From Acidobacteriota bacterium (lineage in GTDB: Bacteria > Acidobacteriota > Terriglobia > Terriglobales > Acidobacteriaceae), in NCBI GenBank assembly GCA_021779935.1, contig JAJXZT010000027.1, positions 1 through 64,000 of the forward strand: DNA of 64,000 nucleotides. Direction: 5' to 3'. The translations under genes were made by a program, and so were the position numbers. Positions 54,476 through 63,262 of this stretch are shown in pieces. The notes below the pieces were generated by a model, which did no database searches, was not told the origin of the DNA, and saw only the letters and a program-made list of their open reading frames with translations. Positions within the stretch are counted from its first letter, which is position 1. Every line of letters starts with the position of its first letter.

Positions 54476-55384
54476 TCAGCCGTTGCGATGCGTGACCTGC
54501 TCGATTGGCAGAAGTGAATTCATCGAGCCCGAGCGGAATCCTTCCATGTCGAGCGTGACGAACTTGAATCCAAGTTTTCGGAAGGCCGCCGAGATACGTG
54601 CAAATGTTTCCACCGTGAGCACGGCGGGCAATTCGTCGCGGGCGATTTCGATCCGCGCAATATCGCCATGGTGGCGTACGCGGAATTGCCGCAGTCCCAT
54701 ACTGCGAAGGAAGTCTTCTCCCTGCTCTACTTGCAGCAGCTTTTCCCGTGTCACAGGCCGCCCATACTCTATGCGCGACGACAGGCAGGCGGAGGCCGGC
54801 TTGTCCCACACGCGCAGTCCCGAGGCCTCGGCCAGCCTGCGGATGTCCCGCTTGGTAAGCCCCGCATCCAGCAGCGGTGCCGACACTCCATGCTGCCGCG
54901 CGGCCTGTTGTCCCGGACGCCAATCTCCCTGGTCATCCACGTTCACGCCATAGGCCACGCTCTTCCACCCGTGCTTGTCGCGGAAACCTTCCATCACCGT
55001 GAACAGTTCGTCCTTGCAGTGGAAGCAGCGCATTGCATCATTGCGCACGTAGTCGGGCTTCTCGAGTTCGTCTGTCCGTACCACTTCCAGCGGGATGTGC
55101 TGTTCTTCGGCGAACGCGATGGCGTCGTTCCTTTGTGCCCTGGCCAGGCTTGGCGAATCCGCCATCACGGCCAGCATATTTTCGCCAAGCGCCTCATGCG
55201 CTGCGTATGCCAGGTAGGCCGAGTCCACGCCCCCCGAGTAAGCCACCAGCAGGCGGCCACTGGCTTGCAATAGCGAATTGAGCCGCGCGTGTTTCGCGGC
55301 AAGCTCGGCGGAAAGAATCTCTTCGCTGTTCAACGACGAAAACCCCGCTTCCAGTGTACGATAATTTCTCCCCTCTTCAGGCAA
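54476..55384 (-). CDS. larE: ATP-dependent sacrificial sulfur transferase LarE
   Basis: A 302-residue PP-loop ATPase that donates cysteine sulfur to the nickel-pincer cofactor of lactate racemase-type enzymes. The PP-loop is SGGVDSAYL (50-58). The sacrificial cysteine lies in DKPASACLSSRIEYGRP. larB, larC and larA are not in the window. The start is uncertain: TTG at 55384 gives 302 residues, and TTG at 55333 is an alternative. Divergent MFS gene at 55424. Confidence 0.88.
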   Translation of the reverse strand: MPEEGRNYRTLEAGFSSLNSEEILSAELAAKHARLNSLLQASGRLLVAYSGGVDSAYLAYAAHEALGENMLAVMADSPSLARAQRNDAIAFAEEQHIPLEVVRTDELEKPDYVRNDAMRCFHCKDELFTVMEGFRDKHGWKSVAYGVNVDDQGDWRPGQQAARQHGVSAPLLDAGLTKRDIRRLAEASGLRVWDKPASACLSSRIEYGRPVTREKLLQVEQGEDFLRSMGLRQFRVRHHGDIARIEIARDELPAVLTVETFARISAAFRKLGFKFVTLDMEGFRSGSMNSLLPIEQVTHRNG

Positions 55385-55423
55385 GTTACCGGAAACCGCC
55401 GCGGAGTGGTGCGTCTACCTTAC

Positions 55424-56677
55424 ATGCGTAGTGTCTTGAAAAATCGGCCATTGCGGCTGCTCTTCGCCGCCAACTTCATCTCCATGATTGGCAGTGGGAT
55501 GAACTCTGCCGCCGTGATCTGGTACATCCTCCAGGCCACCGGCTCGGAAAAAGTGCTGGCGGCCCTCGTCGTCATGCAGGCCATCCCCACGCTCCTCCTC
55601 ATGCCTTTCAGCGGAGTCATCATCGACCGCGAAGACCGCCGCCGCATCGTCATGCTGCTCGACATTGCCCGCGCGCTCATCATCCTCGTCGTGGCTCTGC
55701 TCTGCTTCCACGGCTCGGTCCAGGTCTGGCAATTATTCGTGATGAACATCCTGGTTTCCACCGGCTTCTGGATGTTCTGGCCCACGGTGAACGCGCTTCT
55801 GCAGGAGCTCAGTTCCACCTCGAATCTTGCCGAGTCCAACGCCATGCTACTGGCGGGTTTCCAGGGCGGATGGCTCATCGCCGGAGCCATTGTCGGCTTC
55901 GTCTACAACAAGATCGGCATCGGCGGCATTCTGTTTCTCGATGTAGCGAGCTACGGTTTTTCCATCGCCTGCTATGCCGCCGTGCGCAAGGGCCGCCACG
56001 TCGTTCACCAGCACAACCCCGAATTCGCGCACCACAGTCCGTTCAAGCGGTTTTTCCACGAGATGAAGGATGGCCTGCTCTTCGTCAAGGACCGTCCGTA
56101 TGTCGCCACCATCGGCACCACCTGGGCACTCTTCGTGGCGGCCATGATGGTGACCAGCGTTGTCACCGCGCCCATCAGCGACAAGATTCTCCACGCCGGC
56201 GCAACCGGCTACGGCTGGCTCAATGCCGGTTGGGGAATCGGCGCCTTCCTCGGTTCGCTGGTTGCCGCAAGGACACTGGAGAAGATGGGAATGCGCCGCG
56301 CGATTGTCGTTGCCATGCTGCTGCTCTCCGCCGCCATGTTCGCCTTGCCCTTCTCGGCGTGGCTGGGAGTTGCAGCGGCGTTGTTCTTCGTGGCTGGAAC
56401 GGCGCGTGGCATCGGCGGCATCGGACTCAGCAGTTGCATCATGACCGTGGTGCCGCGCCACTACATGGGCCGTGTGCAGAACCTCTTCAGCGTCCTCGCC
56501 ATCGTTGTGCAGATCGCCATGGCCCCCATCGTCGGCGGCACGGCGCAGGGCAAGGGCCTTATGTCGGCTGTGATGATTATCGCGGCGATGTACCTGCTGG
56601 CCAGCTTCAGCGGAGTGCTCTCCGCGCGTGGCCCTGCCATTGGCCCGCCCGTCAATGACGACGTGCAGAGCGCTTAG
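55424..56677 (+). CDS. MFS transporter (enterobactin/macrolide exporter-like)
   Basis: A 417-residue 12-helix permease of the EntS/MefA-like MFS branch. RLLFAANFISMIGSGMNSAA is helix 1, and DREDRRRIVMLLDIARALI is the helix 2-3 loop motif A. Such proteins export siderophores or drugs. The substrate is unknown. ATG at 55424 starts the conserved MRSVLKNRPLRLL; there is no good Shine-Dalgarno, so a GTG slightly upstream is possible. Confidence 0.88.
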   Translation: MRSVLKNRPLRLLFAANFISMIGSGMNSAAVIWYILQATGSEKVLAALVVMQAIPTLLLMPFSGVIIDREDRRRIVMLLDIARALIILVVALLCFHGSVQVWQLFVMNILVSTGFWMFWPTVNALLQELSSTSNLAESNAMLLAGFQGGWLIAGAIVGFVYNKIGIGGILFLDVASYGFSIACYAAVRKGRHVVHQHNPEFAHHSPFKRFFHEMKDGLLFVKDRPYVATIGTTWALFVAAMMVTSVVTAPISDKILHAGATGYGWLNAGWGIGAFLGSLVAARTLEKMGMRRAIVVAMLLLSAAMFALPFSAWLGVAAALFFVAGTARGIGGIGLSSCIMTVVPRHYMGRVQNLFSVLAIVVQIAMAPIVGGTAQGKGLMSAVMIIAAMYLLASFSGVLSARGPAIGPPVNDDVQSA

Positions 56678-56692
56678 AGCAAATCCGCGGAA

Positions 56693-56773
56693 GGTGTATC
56701 CCTTGGTAGAGCCGGGCTTCAGCCCGGCGTTGCAGGGATCAAACAGATGGGGCTTTAGCCCCTGGGGTACACC
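56693..56773. repeat. Three-stem palindromic repeat element
   Basis: Outer arms GGTGTATCCC (56693-56702) and GGGGTACACC (56764-56773) pair (one G-U). They enclose two palindromes, GCCGGGCTTCAGCCCGGC (56711-56728) and GGGGCTTTAGCCCC (56749-56762). The whole forms a three-way junction on either strand. I recall the two palindromes as a common intergenic repeat family of Acidobacteriota. It sits between the convergent MFS and lptD genes. Confidence 0.8.
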
Positions 56774-56788
56774 AATTTTGGAACCGCC

Positions 56789-59245
56789 TTAGAAGAGTCT
56801 TTCCTGCCGACGCAGGTTCCCGAACGTCCCAATATTCAGCAGCGTAAACGCGAAACGGAACTGGTTCTCATTACGCACCGAGCCCAGCGCGAATCGCCTG
56901 TATTCCACGCTCACGCCGCAGCAGTCCCAGTTGTAGGTGGTCTGCACCGCGCCGTATTGCAGGAATCCGACGTGTTGATCGAACCCGATGCTGCCGCCTG
57001 CGCTCAGCCCTCGTTTGTTGGGATGTCCATACCCCACCAGCGCACGGTATTGATTGAAAACGTTAGGCGTGGGAACAGGTGTTCCCGTCGAATCCACCGC
57101 CTGCCCCGGTGCTCGCAGAAACGCCTGGCTGCCCCCGACGAAGAATTCGCCGATGCGGTAGTCGATCATCGCCGTACTCGCGTTGATCCGGCCCTTCTTG
57201 GTGTCGTAGTCCAACTGCCACTGGATATCGGTGTTGGCCGAAGTCTGCACGCGCAGCTTGGAGACAATCGGCGACCAGTTACGCTGGTCGGTCAGGAATG
57301 CGATGCCCGTCAGGTCGTCCGTCGTCGTGAAAACGTTGCGCGTACCTGGAATGAGTGCGCCGCCGAAGTCCGAGTTAAAGAAGTATTTCTGGCGAACGTC
57401 CCAGCTCAGAATCTCGCGTGTGCTCGAACCTTCATCCTCGCAGCGAATCGGCACGGCCGCCGTGCCTGGGATGAACGCACCCGGCTGCTGCTCGGTTTCC
57501 GATCCTTTCGGCAGCAGGTCGCAGCGCGGATCGTGTTTCCCGATGTGCCGCTTGGCATAGAGTCGCTGTGTAAAGCCGTACTCCAGTTCGCTGGTGTCGG
57601 CCAGTATGTCGCGACCGTCGAACAGAATCGTGTTGTTGAAGTTGTTGATGCCCGTGACGTAGTTATAGGAAATCAGCGGCTCGATCACGTGCTTGATTTT
57701 GCGGCCCATCACTTCATGGGTAAAGACGCGTTCCAGCGCGGGCGGCCGCAGTTCGACGCTGCCTTCCAGCGCCCGCCGGTTCAGCCCGTCATTGATGGCT
57801 GCTCCCACCGGCCCCTGTCCGCTCGCAAGTTGCTTCGTGTAATACGTGTCGCGCAGGCCAATCTCCGTGCGCAGTCCCCATCCCTTCCACACCAGCGGCA
57901 GTGACACCCGAGGGTTGAGGTCGAATCGTCCAACCAGTCGTCCAGTCGTGAATCCGGGCTCGCGGCGCGAAACGCCTTCCGCGGTCGAATCGAAGCTCCA
58001 CATCAGCCGAGTGTTATGTACGCGGCGTTCCACGCTCGAAATTTCCAGTGACGGCATGTGCAGCATCAGGATCTGGTCGCCGCGATTCGTGCTCTGGAAG
58101 TTCTGGTAGCGCGAGGCCATCAGGCCGAGCGAATACCCGTTGATCGCCTTCGATACAAAGGCAACGGATTTCACCTCCGAGTTCACTGCTTGCGAGAACG
58201 ACTCCGAGAAAGCCAGCCGATACAGGAACGAACTCAGGTAATTGATGTCACTGACGGCGCGAAAACCATTCGGTAGGGCGACATGATAATTCAGTCGGAC
58301 ATCTTCGCCGCTCTGGTCCTGGTGCGACACCGGCGCGCCCCGGTCGATCACTCCGTTGTAGCGGAAGTTAAAGTCCGAGGTAGCGCTCGGACGGGCCCGG
58401 AACTCCGCGTGTTGTGCCCAACCGCGTGACGACCAGTACTCCGCGCCCAGCGTGGCGTCCATGCTGCGGTTGATCGCCCAGTAGAACGAATCGCCGAAGA
58501 TGAAGCCCTTGCGCGACGACTGCCCGATATTCGGCATCAGGAATCCGCTCTGGCGGCCAAGTGTATCCACCGGATGCGTAGCGTAAGGGAAGTAGAAGAC
58601 CGGCATTCCGTGCAGGCGGAACGTGCTGTGATACATCTTCGCGCCTTGGCCGGCCACCACGTCGACCTTCTCGGAGTTGAAGGTCCACAGCGGATGCGGC
58701 AAGGTGCAACTCGTTACCGTCCCGTGGAGCACGATGAAGCGATTGCGGCCCGTCTTGCGGACTTCCTTCCCCGTGAACATGAACGGGTTCGACGAGGTCA
58801 GCACCACGTTTTTGCCACGGAAACGCGCGCCGATACTGCCCACCACGTCGTAGAAGACACCTGTATCGCTTTGCAGGTTGTAGGTTCCCCGTGTGGCTTC
58901 GATGTGTTCGTCGCGAGGTCCGCCATCCAGCACCACTTCGCCGCTGGCGTTGATGTCTCCGGTGGTGCGGTTATACAGCACTTCGTCCGCGCGGAAGATA
59001 TAACTGCGGTAGGTGATTTCAACGTCGCCCCGCAATTTATACAGGTCGCCGAGTTTTTCCTGCTGCCGCGCGCGAATAATCACTTCCTCCGACGGAAGGA
59101 TGCGAACTCCAGTCTGGAGAGGCGGTTGCACGAATTTCGTGTGGACAGTTTCCTGCCCATGCAACTGGCTGGTAACTAGCGTTGCGAATAGAAGCAGATG
59201 ACGAACCGGCCTGGCTGTGATAATCAATCGAATGCGAGAAGTCAT
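56789..59245 (-). CDS. lptD: LPS-assembly protein LptD
   Basis: An 818-residue outer-membrane protein inserting LPS into the outer leaflet. It has a signal peptide (1 to about 32) and an N-terminal OstA/LptA-like jellyroll (about 55-200, LYKLRGDVEITYRSYIFRADEVLY, GDINASGEVVLDGG). A C-terminal barrel follows (YFPYATHPVDTLGRQSGFLMPNIGQSS and many beta strands). It ends with Phe (NLRRQERLF), suiting BAM recognition. It is the final step of the pathway begun by LpxC in this window. ATG at 59245; an upstream ATG would add 16 residues before the signal. Confidence 0.92.
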   Translation of the reverse strand: MTSRIRLIITARPVRHLLLFATLVTSQLHGQETVHTKFVQPPLQTGVRILPSEEVIIRARQQEKLGDLYKLRGDVEITYRSYIFRADEVLYNRTTGDINASGEVVLDGGPRDEHIEATRGTYNLQSDTGVFYDVVGSIGARFRGKNVVLTSSNPFMFTGKEVRKTGRNRFIVLHGTVTSCTLPHPLWTFNSEKVDVVAGQGAKMYHSTFRLHGMPVFYFPYATHPVDTLGRQSGFLMPNIGQSSRKGFIFGDSFYWAINRSMDATLGAEYWSSRGWAQHAEFRARPSATSDFNFRYNGVIDRGAPVSHQDQSGEDVRLNYHVALPNGFRAVSDINYLSSFLYRLAFSESFSQAVNSEVKSVAFVSKAINGYSLGLMASRYQNFQSTNRGDQILMLHMPSLEISSVERRVHNTRLMWSFDSTAEGVSRREPGFTTGRLVGRFDLNPRVSLPLVWKGWGLRTEIGLRDTYYTKQLASGQGPVGAAINDGLNRRALEGSVELRPPALERVFTHEVMGRKIKHVIEPLISYNYVTGINNFNNTILFDGRDILADTSELEYGFTQRLYAKRHIGKHDPRCDLLPKGSETEQQPGAFIPGTAAVPIRCEDEGSSTREILSWDVRQKYFFNSDFGGALIPGTRNVFTTTDDLTGIAFLTDQRNWSPIVSKLRVQTSANTDIQWQLDYDTKKGRINASTAMIDYRIGEFFVGGSQAFLRAPGQAVDSTGTPVPTPNVFNQYRALVGYGHPNKRGLSAGGSIGFDQHVGFLQYGAVQTTYNWDCCGVSVEYRRFALGSVRNENQFRFAFTLLNIGTFGNLRRQERLF

Positions 59246-59381
59246 TAGCGCGCTTCGGTCTGCCGTTCGGCAGGCCTTAGGGCAAGGTAGCACGGCCTTC
59301 CGTAGGAGCGAAAGTGTCTCGACGGAGACTAGCCGTGGCGCTCGTGCTCTCGCTGCTCTGTGGTTCTCTCAAACCGGAAGA

Positions 59382-60611
59382 ATGCCCTGTCCCTTATGTG
59401 GTGAACAGTGCACTTGCTCCGCGTCGGCCTCCCGCCCTCGTCCTCAGGATTCGGGAGCGCGCTACGGCGACGCTCTTCGTGTGTCCACATCGTCTTCCGT
59501 GGCGGCAGACCGCTACGCCACCGCCCCAGGGGCCTGTATGCAACCAGACCACTCCGATCCCGATTCGGCGCCGCAGCCCGAAAAATGGCGCAATGAAGTA
59601 GCTTCGCGCGTCAACCACTACCGCGTCCGCCGCCGCCGCAAGGTCGAGGGCAACTACTCCATGCGGCTCGACTTCAGCACTCGCGCCGAAAGTGCCGCCG
59701 CTTTGCAGGAATTCGAGGCGCACGCCCTCGCCGCCGAGCAGCCGCGTCCCCGCGAAATCTGCGACACCAATTACTACCGCCGCGCCAACGCCGAAGTCCT
59801 CGCCGTCGCGTCAGCGTCCATTCCCCTCGCCAGCGCCGCTGCAACCGCTCCCGCCATGGAGCCCGAGGCGCATGAACCGCTGCCGGAGCCGGCCATGGTC
59901 CACGAACCGGAGCCCGAGCAGCAGGAGCGCGTCGCAGCATTTCCCGAGCCAGCTCCAAGGCCGGCTCTGCCTCAGACCAACGTGATCGTTTTTCCCAGGC
60001 CGGTGATGGAGCCGCCCTTGGCTCCCACGCCGCCGCGCGATGAGCTGGCCGAACCCATGTTCGATAGGCCGCGCATCCTTGACGTACCGGAGGGCATCGT
60101 GCCGACTATCGACGGGCCCCTTTTTGCCAACGTCCATCTCGAACCCGAGGAGCCGGAGAACGCTCCGGAGACGTCCGGCGATTTCAGCATCGACCTGCCA
60201 TTACAGGTCGCGATGTTGCCGCAGCGCGCCGCTGCGGCCGTCACCGACTGGGCAATCGTGCTGGCCGCTTCCGCGGCTTTTGCCGTTGCCGGATGGAAGA
60301 CGCTCTCCGTGTTGCCGCACACCAAGCCGTTTATCGCGGCGGCCGCACTCGTGCCGTTGATCTTCTGGGCCCTTTATCAGTACCTGTTCCTCGTCTATGC
60401 CGGACGCACGGCTGGCATGATGACCAACCGTCTGCGGCTTAGCCGGTTTGACGGCGCTCGCCCAACCTGGCGGGATCGCAAGCGCCGTGCCATTTTCATG
60501 ATGCTCTCCTGCATCTCCGTCGGCTTCGGATTCCTCTGGGCGCTGGTCGATGAGGATTCGCTCTGCTGGCATGACCGCATCACCCGCACCTTCGTCACTC
60601 AGGACGAGTAG
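59382..60611 (+). CDS. RDD family membrane protein with N-terminal Cys cluster
   Basis: A 409-residue protein. It begins MPCPLCGEQCTC (Cys at 3, 6, 10, 12), a likely small metal-binding knot. About 235 residues of Pro/Glu/Ala-rich, probably disordered sequence follow. From about 285 the RDD domain has three hydrophobic helices with AAAVTDWAIVLAA and MTNRLRLSRFDG. RDD proteins are of unknown function, some proposed as Na+/H+ transporters. GGAAG lies just before the ATG. It diverges from lptD, 136 bases away. Confidence 0.78.
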   Translation: MPCPLCGEQCTCSASASRPRPQDSGARYGDALRVSTSSSVAADRYATAPGACMQPDHSDPDSAPQPEKWRNEVASRVNHYRVRRRRKVEGNYSMRLDFSTRAESAAALQEFEAHALAAEQPRPREICDTNYYRRANAEVLAVASASIPLASAAATAPAMEPEAHEPLPEPAMVHEPEPEQQERVAAFPEPAPRPALPQTNVIVFPRPVMEPPLAPTPPRDELAEPMFDRPRILDVPEGIVPTIDGPLFANVHLEPEEPENAPETSGDFSIDLPLQVAMLPQRAAAAVTDWAIVLAASAAFAVAGWKTLSVLPHTKPFIAAAALVPLIFWALYQYLFLVYAGRTAGMMTNRLRLSRFDGARPTWRDRKRRAIFMMLSCISVGFGFLWALVDEDSLCWHDRITRTFVTQDE

Positions 60612-60629
60612 CCCGCATCCAGACCAGCA

Positions 60630-60660
60630 AAAAGCGCGACCCAATATGGGCCGCGCTTTG
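60630..60660 (-). terminator. Terminator between RDD and APC permease genes
   Basis: AAAGCGCG and CGCGCTTT pair around a 13-base loop that itself holds CCA/TGG. On the minus strand a TTTTT run follows, so it ends the APC permease transcript. It may also act for the RDD gene. Confidence 0.75.
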
Positions 60661-60674
60661 CAGTTACACATGGA

Positions 60675-62978
60675 TTAGCTTTTCTTCGCTGGTGGCGATT
60701 CAGGCAGTGCCGGTGGAAGCTCCTTCTGCTCGACCTCGTCCTTCAATTCCGCCAGCACCCTGTCGCGCTCCGCTCCATGCATCTTGGCATCCAGATCCTC
60801 CAGCGCCACGCCGACGATGTTGTAGTGGTGCAGCGACGCCAGCTCCGGCACCGCCGAAGCCTCCAGCCACAGCTTGTGCAGCAGTGCGAGGTCCTGCGGA
60901 CGCAGTCGGGGCGTGTGCGGTCCGAGGCGGTATTCGTGCTTGCTCCCGCCTGCGCCCACCAGCTCAAGTTTCAGCCGTGGCTTTGGCTCCGGCAGGCGCT
61001 CCCACGCGTCGCCCGTCAACTTGCCCTGTTCATCCACGCTCAACCTGTTGGAGAGACCGCAGACGATCTTCGACGATTCAAGCCGTTGTGCCGTGGCCAC
61101 AATTCCGTCAAACACGTCATTCGTCGGAACCACCATCAACGAGACGTGCTTCCCGGCCTTCTCCGCCACTTCTACAACTTTTGTAAATAGCTGCTGTTCG
61201 TAATCGTCAAACAGCTCCTTCGTCTCGTACTGCACGTTGCCGCTGAACGAGTGCTCGCGGTGATACAGCCGCGCCGTCATCACCACCACGTCCTGCTTGG
61301 TCGTATCCGTACTGTCCAGCACGTCCCGCAGGTAGTAGAGGTTGCGCGGATCGCGAATCGCCACCAGGATGTTCCCCGGACGGACATTCATCGCCTCGCG
61401 CGTCAGCAGTGGACGCTCCGCGACCCGGAACTCATCCACTATCCCGTGCTCGCCCGGTTTTCTCCCGTGCTTCGTGATGCGTTCGGAGAGTGTGAAGACC
61501 CCGAACAGGATGACCGAGAACGATACGCCGCTGATTGTCGCCAGCGGCTTTGTCGCCAGGTTGACGAGCGCCGTGGCGAACAGCACCAGCGTGATCAGCG
61601 CCAGCCCGATCGGCAGCTCGATCTTTCCAACCTTCAGATTGCCGGGCACCTTGAACTCGCGATTCTCCGGTTCAGTGAACCGCAGCACCGTGACCGCCAG
61701 TCCCTTGAAGGCGAAGCTCCAGATGACGCCGAACGCGTACAGCGCCGCCAGCAGATAAACGTTGCCCCGGCTGATCAGAATCGTGATGATCTGTAACCCG
61801 ACGATCAAATTGATCAGGCGGTGGCTGGTCCCGAAGCGTGAGTGTGGTTTGCGGAACCATGGTGTCAGCACACCGTCTTCGCTGATGCGGTTCAGCACTC
61901 CGTTCGCGCCCACGATGGCCGTATTCACCGCGCCCGACAGAATCAGCACGCCCACCAGCACCACGAATCCCTGGAAGAACAGCCGCAGCGTATATGGCCC
62001 CGCCACGTTCATTGCTAGGCCGCTGATCAGGTTCGCGTAGTAGCCCGGCCGCTGTGCATCCGGAATGATCATTACCGCAAAGAACGACACCAGCGCCGTG
62101 AACAGCAGCGAGTATACGAAGATGACCAGTCCTGCACGTTCCAGGTTCTTCAGCTTCGGGTGCTCGATCTCGCGGTTCACCTGTGCCAGCGACTCTTCGC
62201 CGCTCATCGCCAGCACCGAGTGTCCAAAGCCCACCAGCATCAGGATCAGCGGAATCTGTGCCAGCCAACTGTGCTTCAGCCACCCCAGCGTTTCGCCATG
62301 CGTATGCGCGTTGGCCTGCAGGATTGCTGCCGCCGTCGGCATCGGCGGCAATTGGCGTGCCGCCGGATGCAGTAGGATCGTCAGCAGGCACCACCCGATC
62401 AGCATCACCACCATGATCGTCGTGATCTGCATGATGCGCAGTGCCTTCTCGCTCGACTCGTGGATGCCCTGCGTGTTCTTCCACCAGAAATAAATCGTCA
62501 CCACGATGGCGAAAAACGCGGCAAAGTAGTTTCCGCTCTCCCCGGAGAGGTTGACCGGGTGGCCAAGGTGTTTGCTGAGATCGGAGACAAAGCCGGCAAA
62601 ATACTGTCCAGCCGAAACCGCGCTGATCGGCCCCGTCAGCACGTAGTCAAATAGCAGCGCCGACACCGACAGCTTGGCCAGTGACCCGCCCATGGCTTCC
62701 TTCACCACGCGATACACGCCGCCGCGGACGAACATGCTGCTCGACTCGATGTAAATGGAGCGCACCGCGTAGCTGAACAGCATCACGGCCAGGATGAACC
62801 ACGGAGCGCTCTTTCCAATGACCTTTTCCGCATCGCCGCCCACGTAATAGGCGGAGGATGCAAGGTCTGAGAGCACGATGGCGGCGGCCCGCCAGAAGGA
62901 GATGAAAGTCAGCATCACCGTCGTGGCAACGAAGACCTTGATGGCTGGGCGTTTAAACTCTTGAGCGTTTTCCGACAT
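60675..62978 (-). CDS. APC superfamily permease with long soluble C-terminal domain
   Basis: A 767-residue protein. Residues 1 to about 495 have about 12 membrane helices of the amino acid-polyamine-organocation type (FISFWRAAAIVLSDLASSAYYVGG, MFVRGGVYRVVKEAMGG). Residues 520-767 are soluble, with NILVAIRDPRNLYYLRDVLD and VSLMVVPTNDVFDGIV segments that look like universal-stress-protein or nucleotide-binding folds. Such tails on APC or KUP transporters can be regulatory. The substrate is unknown. Divergent from gltX. Confidence 0.85.
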   Translation of the reverse strand: MSENAQEFKRPAIKVFVATTVMLTFISFWRAAAIVLSDLASSAYYVGGDAEKVIGKSAPWFILAVMLFSYAVRSIYIESSSMFVRGGVYRVVKEAMGGSLAKLSVSALLFDYVLTGPISAVSAGQYFAGFVSDLSKHLGHPVNLSGESGNYFAAFFAIVVTIYFWWKNTQGIHESSEKALRIMQITTIMVVMLIGWCLLTILLHPAARQLPPMPTAAAILQANAHTHGETLGWLKHSWLAQIPLILMLVGFGHSVLAMSGEESLAQVNREIEHPKLKNLERAGLVIFVYSLLFTALVSFFAVMIIPDAQRPGYYANLISGLAMNVAGPYTLRLFFQGFVVLVGVLILSGAVNTAIVGANGVLNRISEDGVLTPWFRKPHSRFGTSHRLINLIVGLQIITILISRGNVYLLAALYAFGVIWSFAFKGLAVTVLRFTEPENREFKVPGNLKVGKIELPIGLALITLVLFATALVNLATKPLATISGVSFSVILFGVFTLSERITKHGRKPGEHGIVDEFRVAERPLLTREAMNVRPGNILVAIRDPRNLYYLRDVLDSTDTTKQDVVVMTARLYHREHSFSGNVQYETKELFDDYEQQLFTKVVEVAEKAGKHVSLMVVPTNDVFDGIVATAQRLESSKIVCGLSNRLSVDEQGKLTGDAWERLPEPKPRLKLELVGAGGSKHEYRLGPHTPRLRPQDLALLHKLWLEASAVPELASLHHYNIVGVALEDLDAKMHGAERDRVLAELKDEVEQKELPPALPESPPAKKS

Positions 62979-63262
62979 AAAAATTCACGGACCTGCGGGT
63001 CCGCGCTTCCGACCTGGTCACGGGATTTTCAGCGTGCCGACAAATGGTGAGATCTCATTTGTTGCGGAGGGCGTCTACGAATGGGCGCCCAATATGAACC
63101 AATTGCAAACGACGGATCGCGTGTGCTTACTTATTCATTCTCAAGGTTGCGCGGCAATTCCGCATCACCACTAAGTGCTATTCCGTGAAAGACAGCTTCT
63201 CTCCGCCACACCCGTTCCACCTATTGAATTCCTTGTGCGCCTCTCTGCTACCATCAATGTTT
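62979..63262. other. Divergent APC-gltX intergenic region
   Basis: About 284 bases without a supported gene. CGGACC-TGC-GGGTCCG (62990-63004) is a hairpin close to the APC start. TGAGATCTCA (63048-63057) is a perfect palindrome with AAATG/CATTT flanks, a possible operator. I looked for a c-di-AMP or other riboswitch upstream of the permease and found no convincing motif. Confidence 0.5.

Noticed and set aside
62979-63262. A riboswitch (c-di-AMP or similar) controlling the APC permease.
   Set aside because: The minus-strand leader has a hairpin and a palindrome but none of the conserved core motifs I know.
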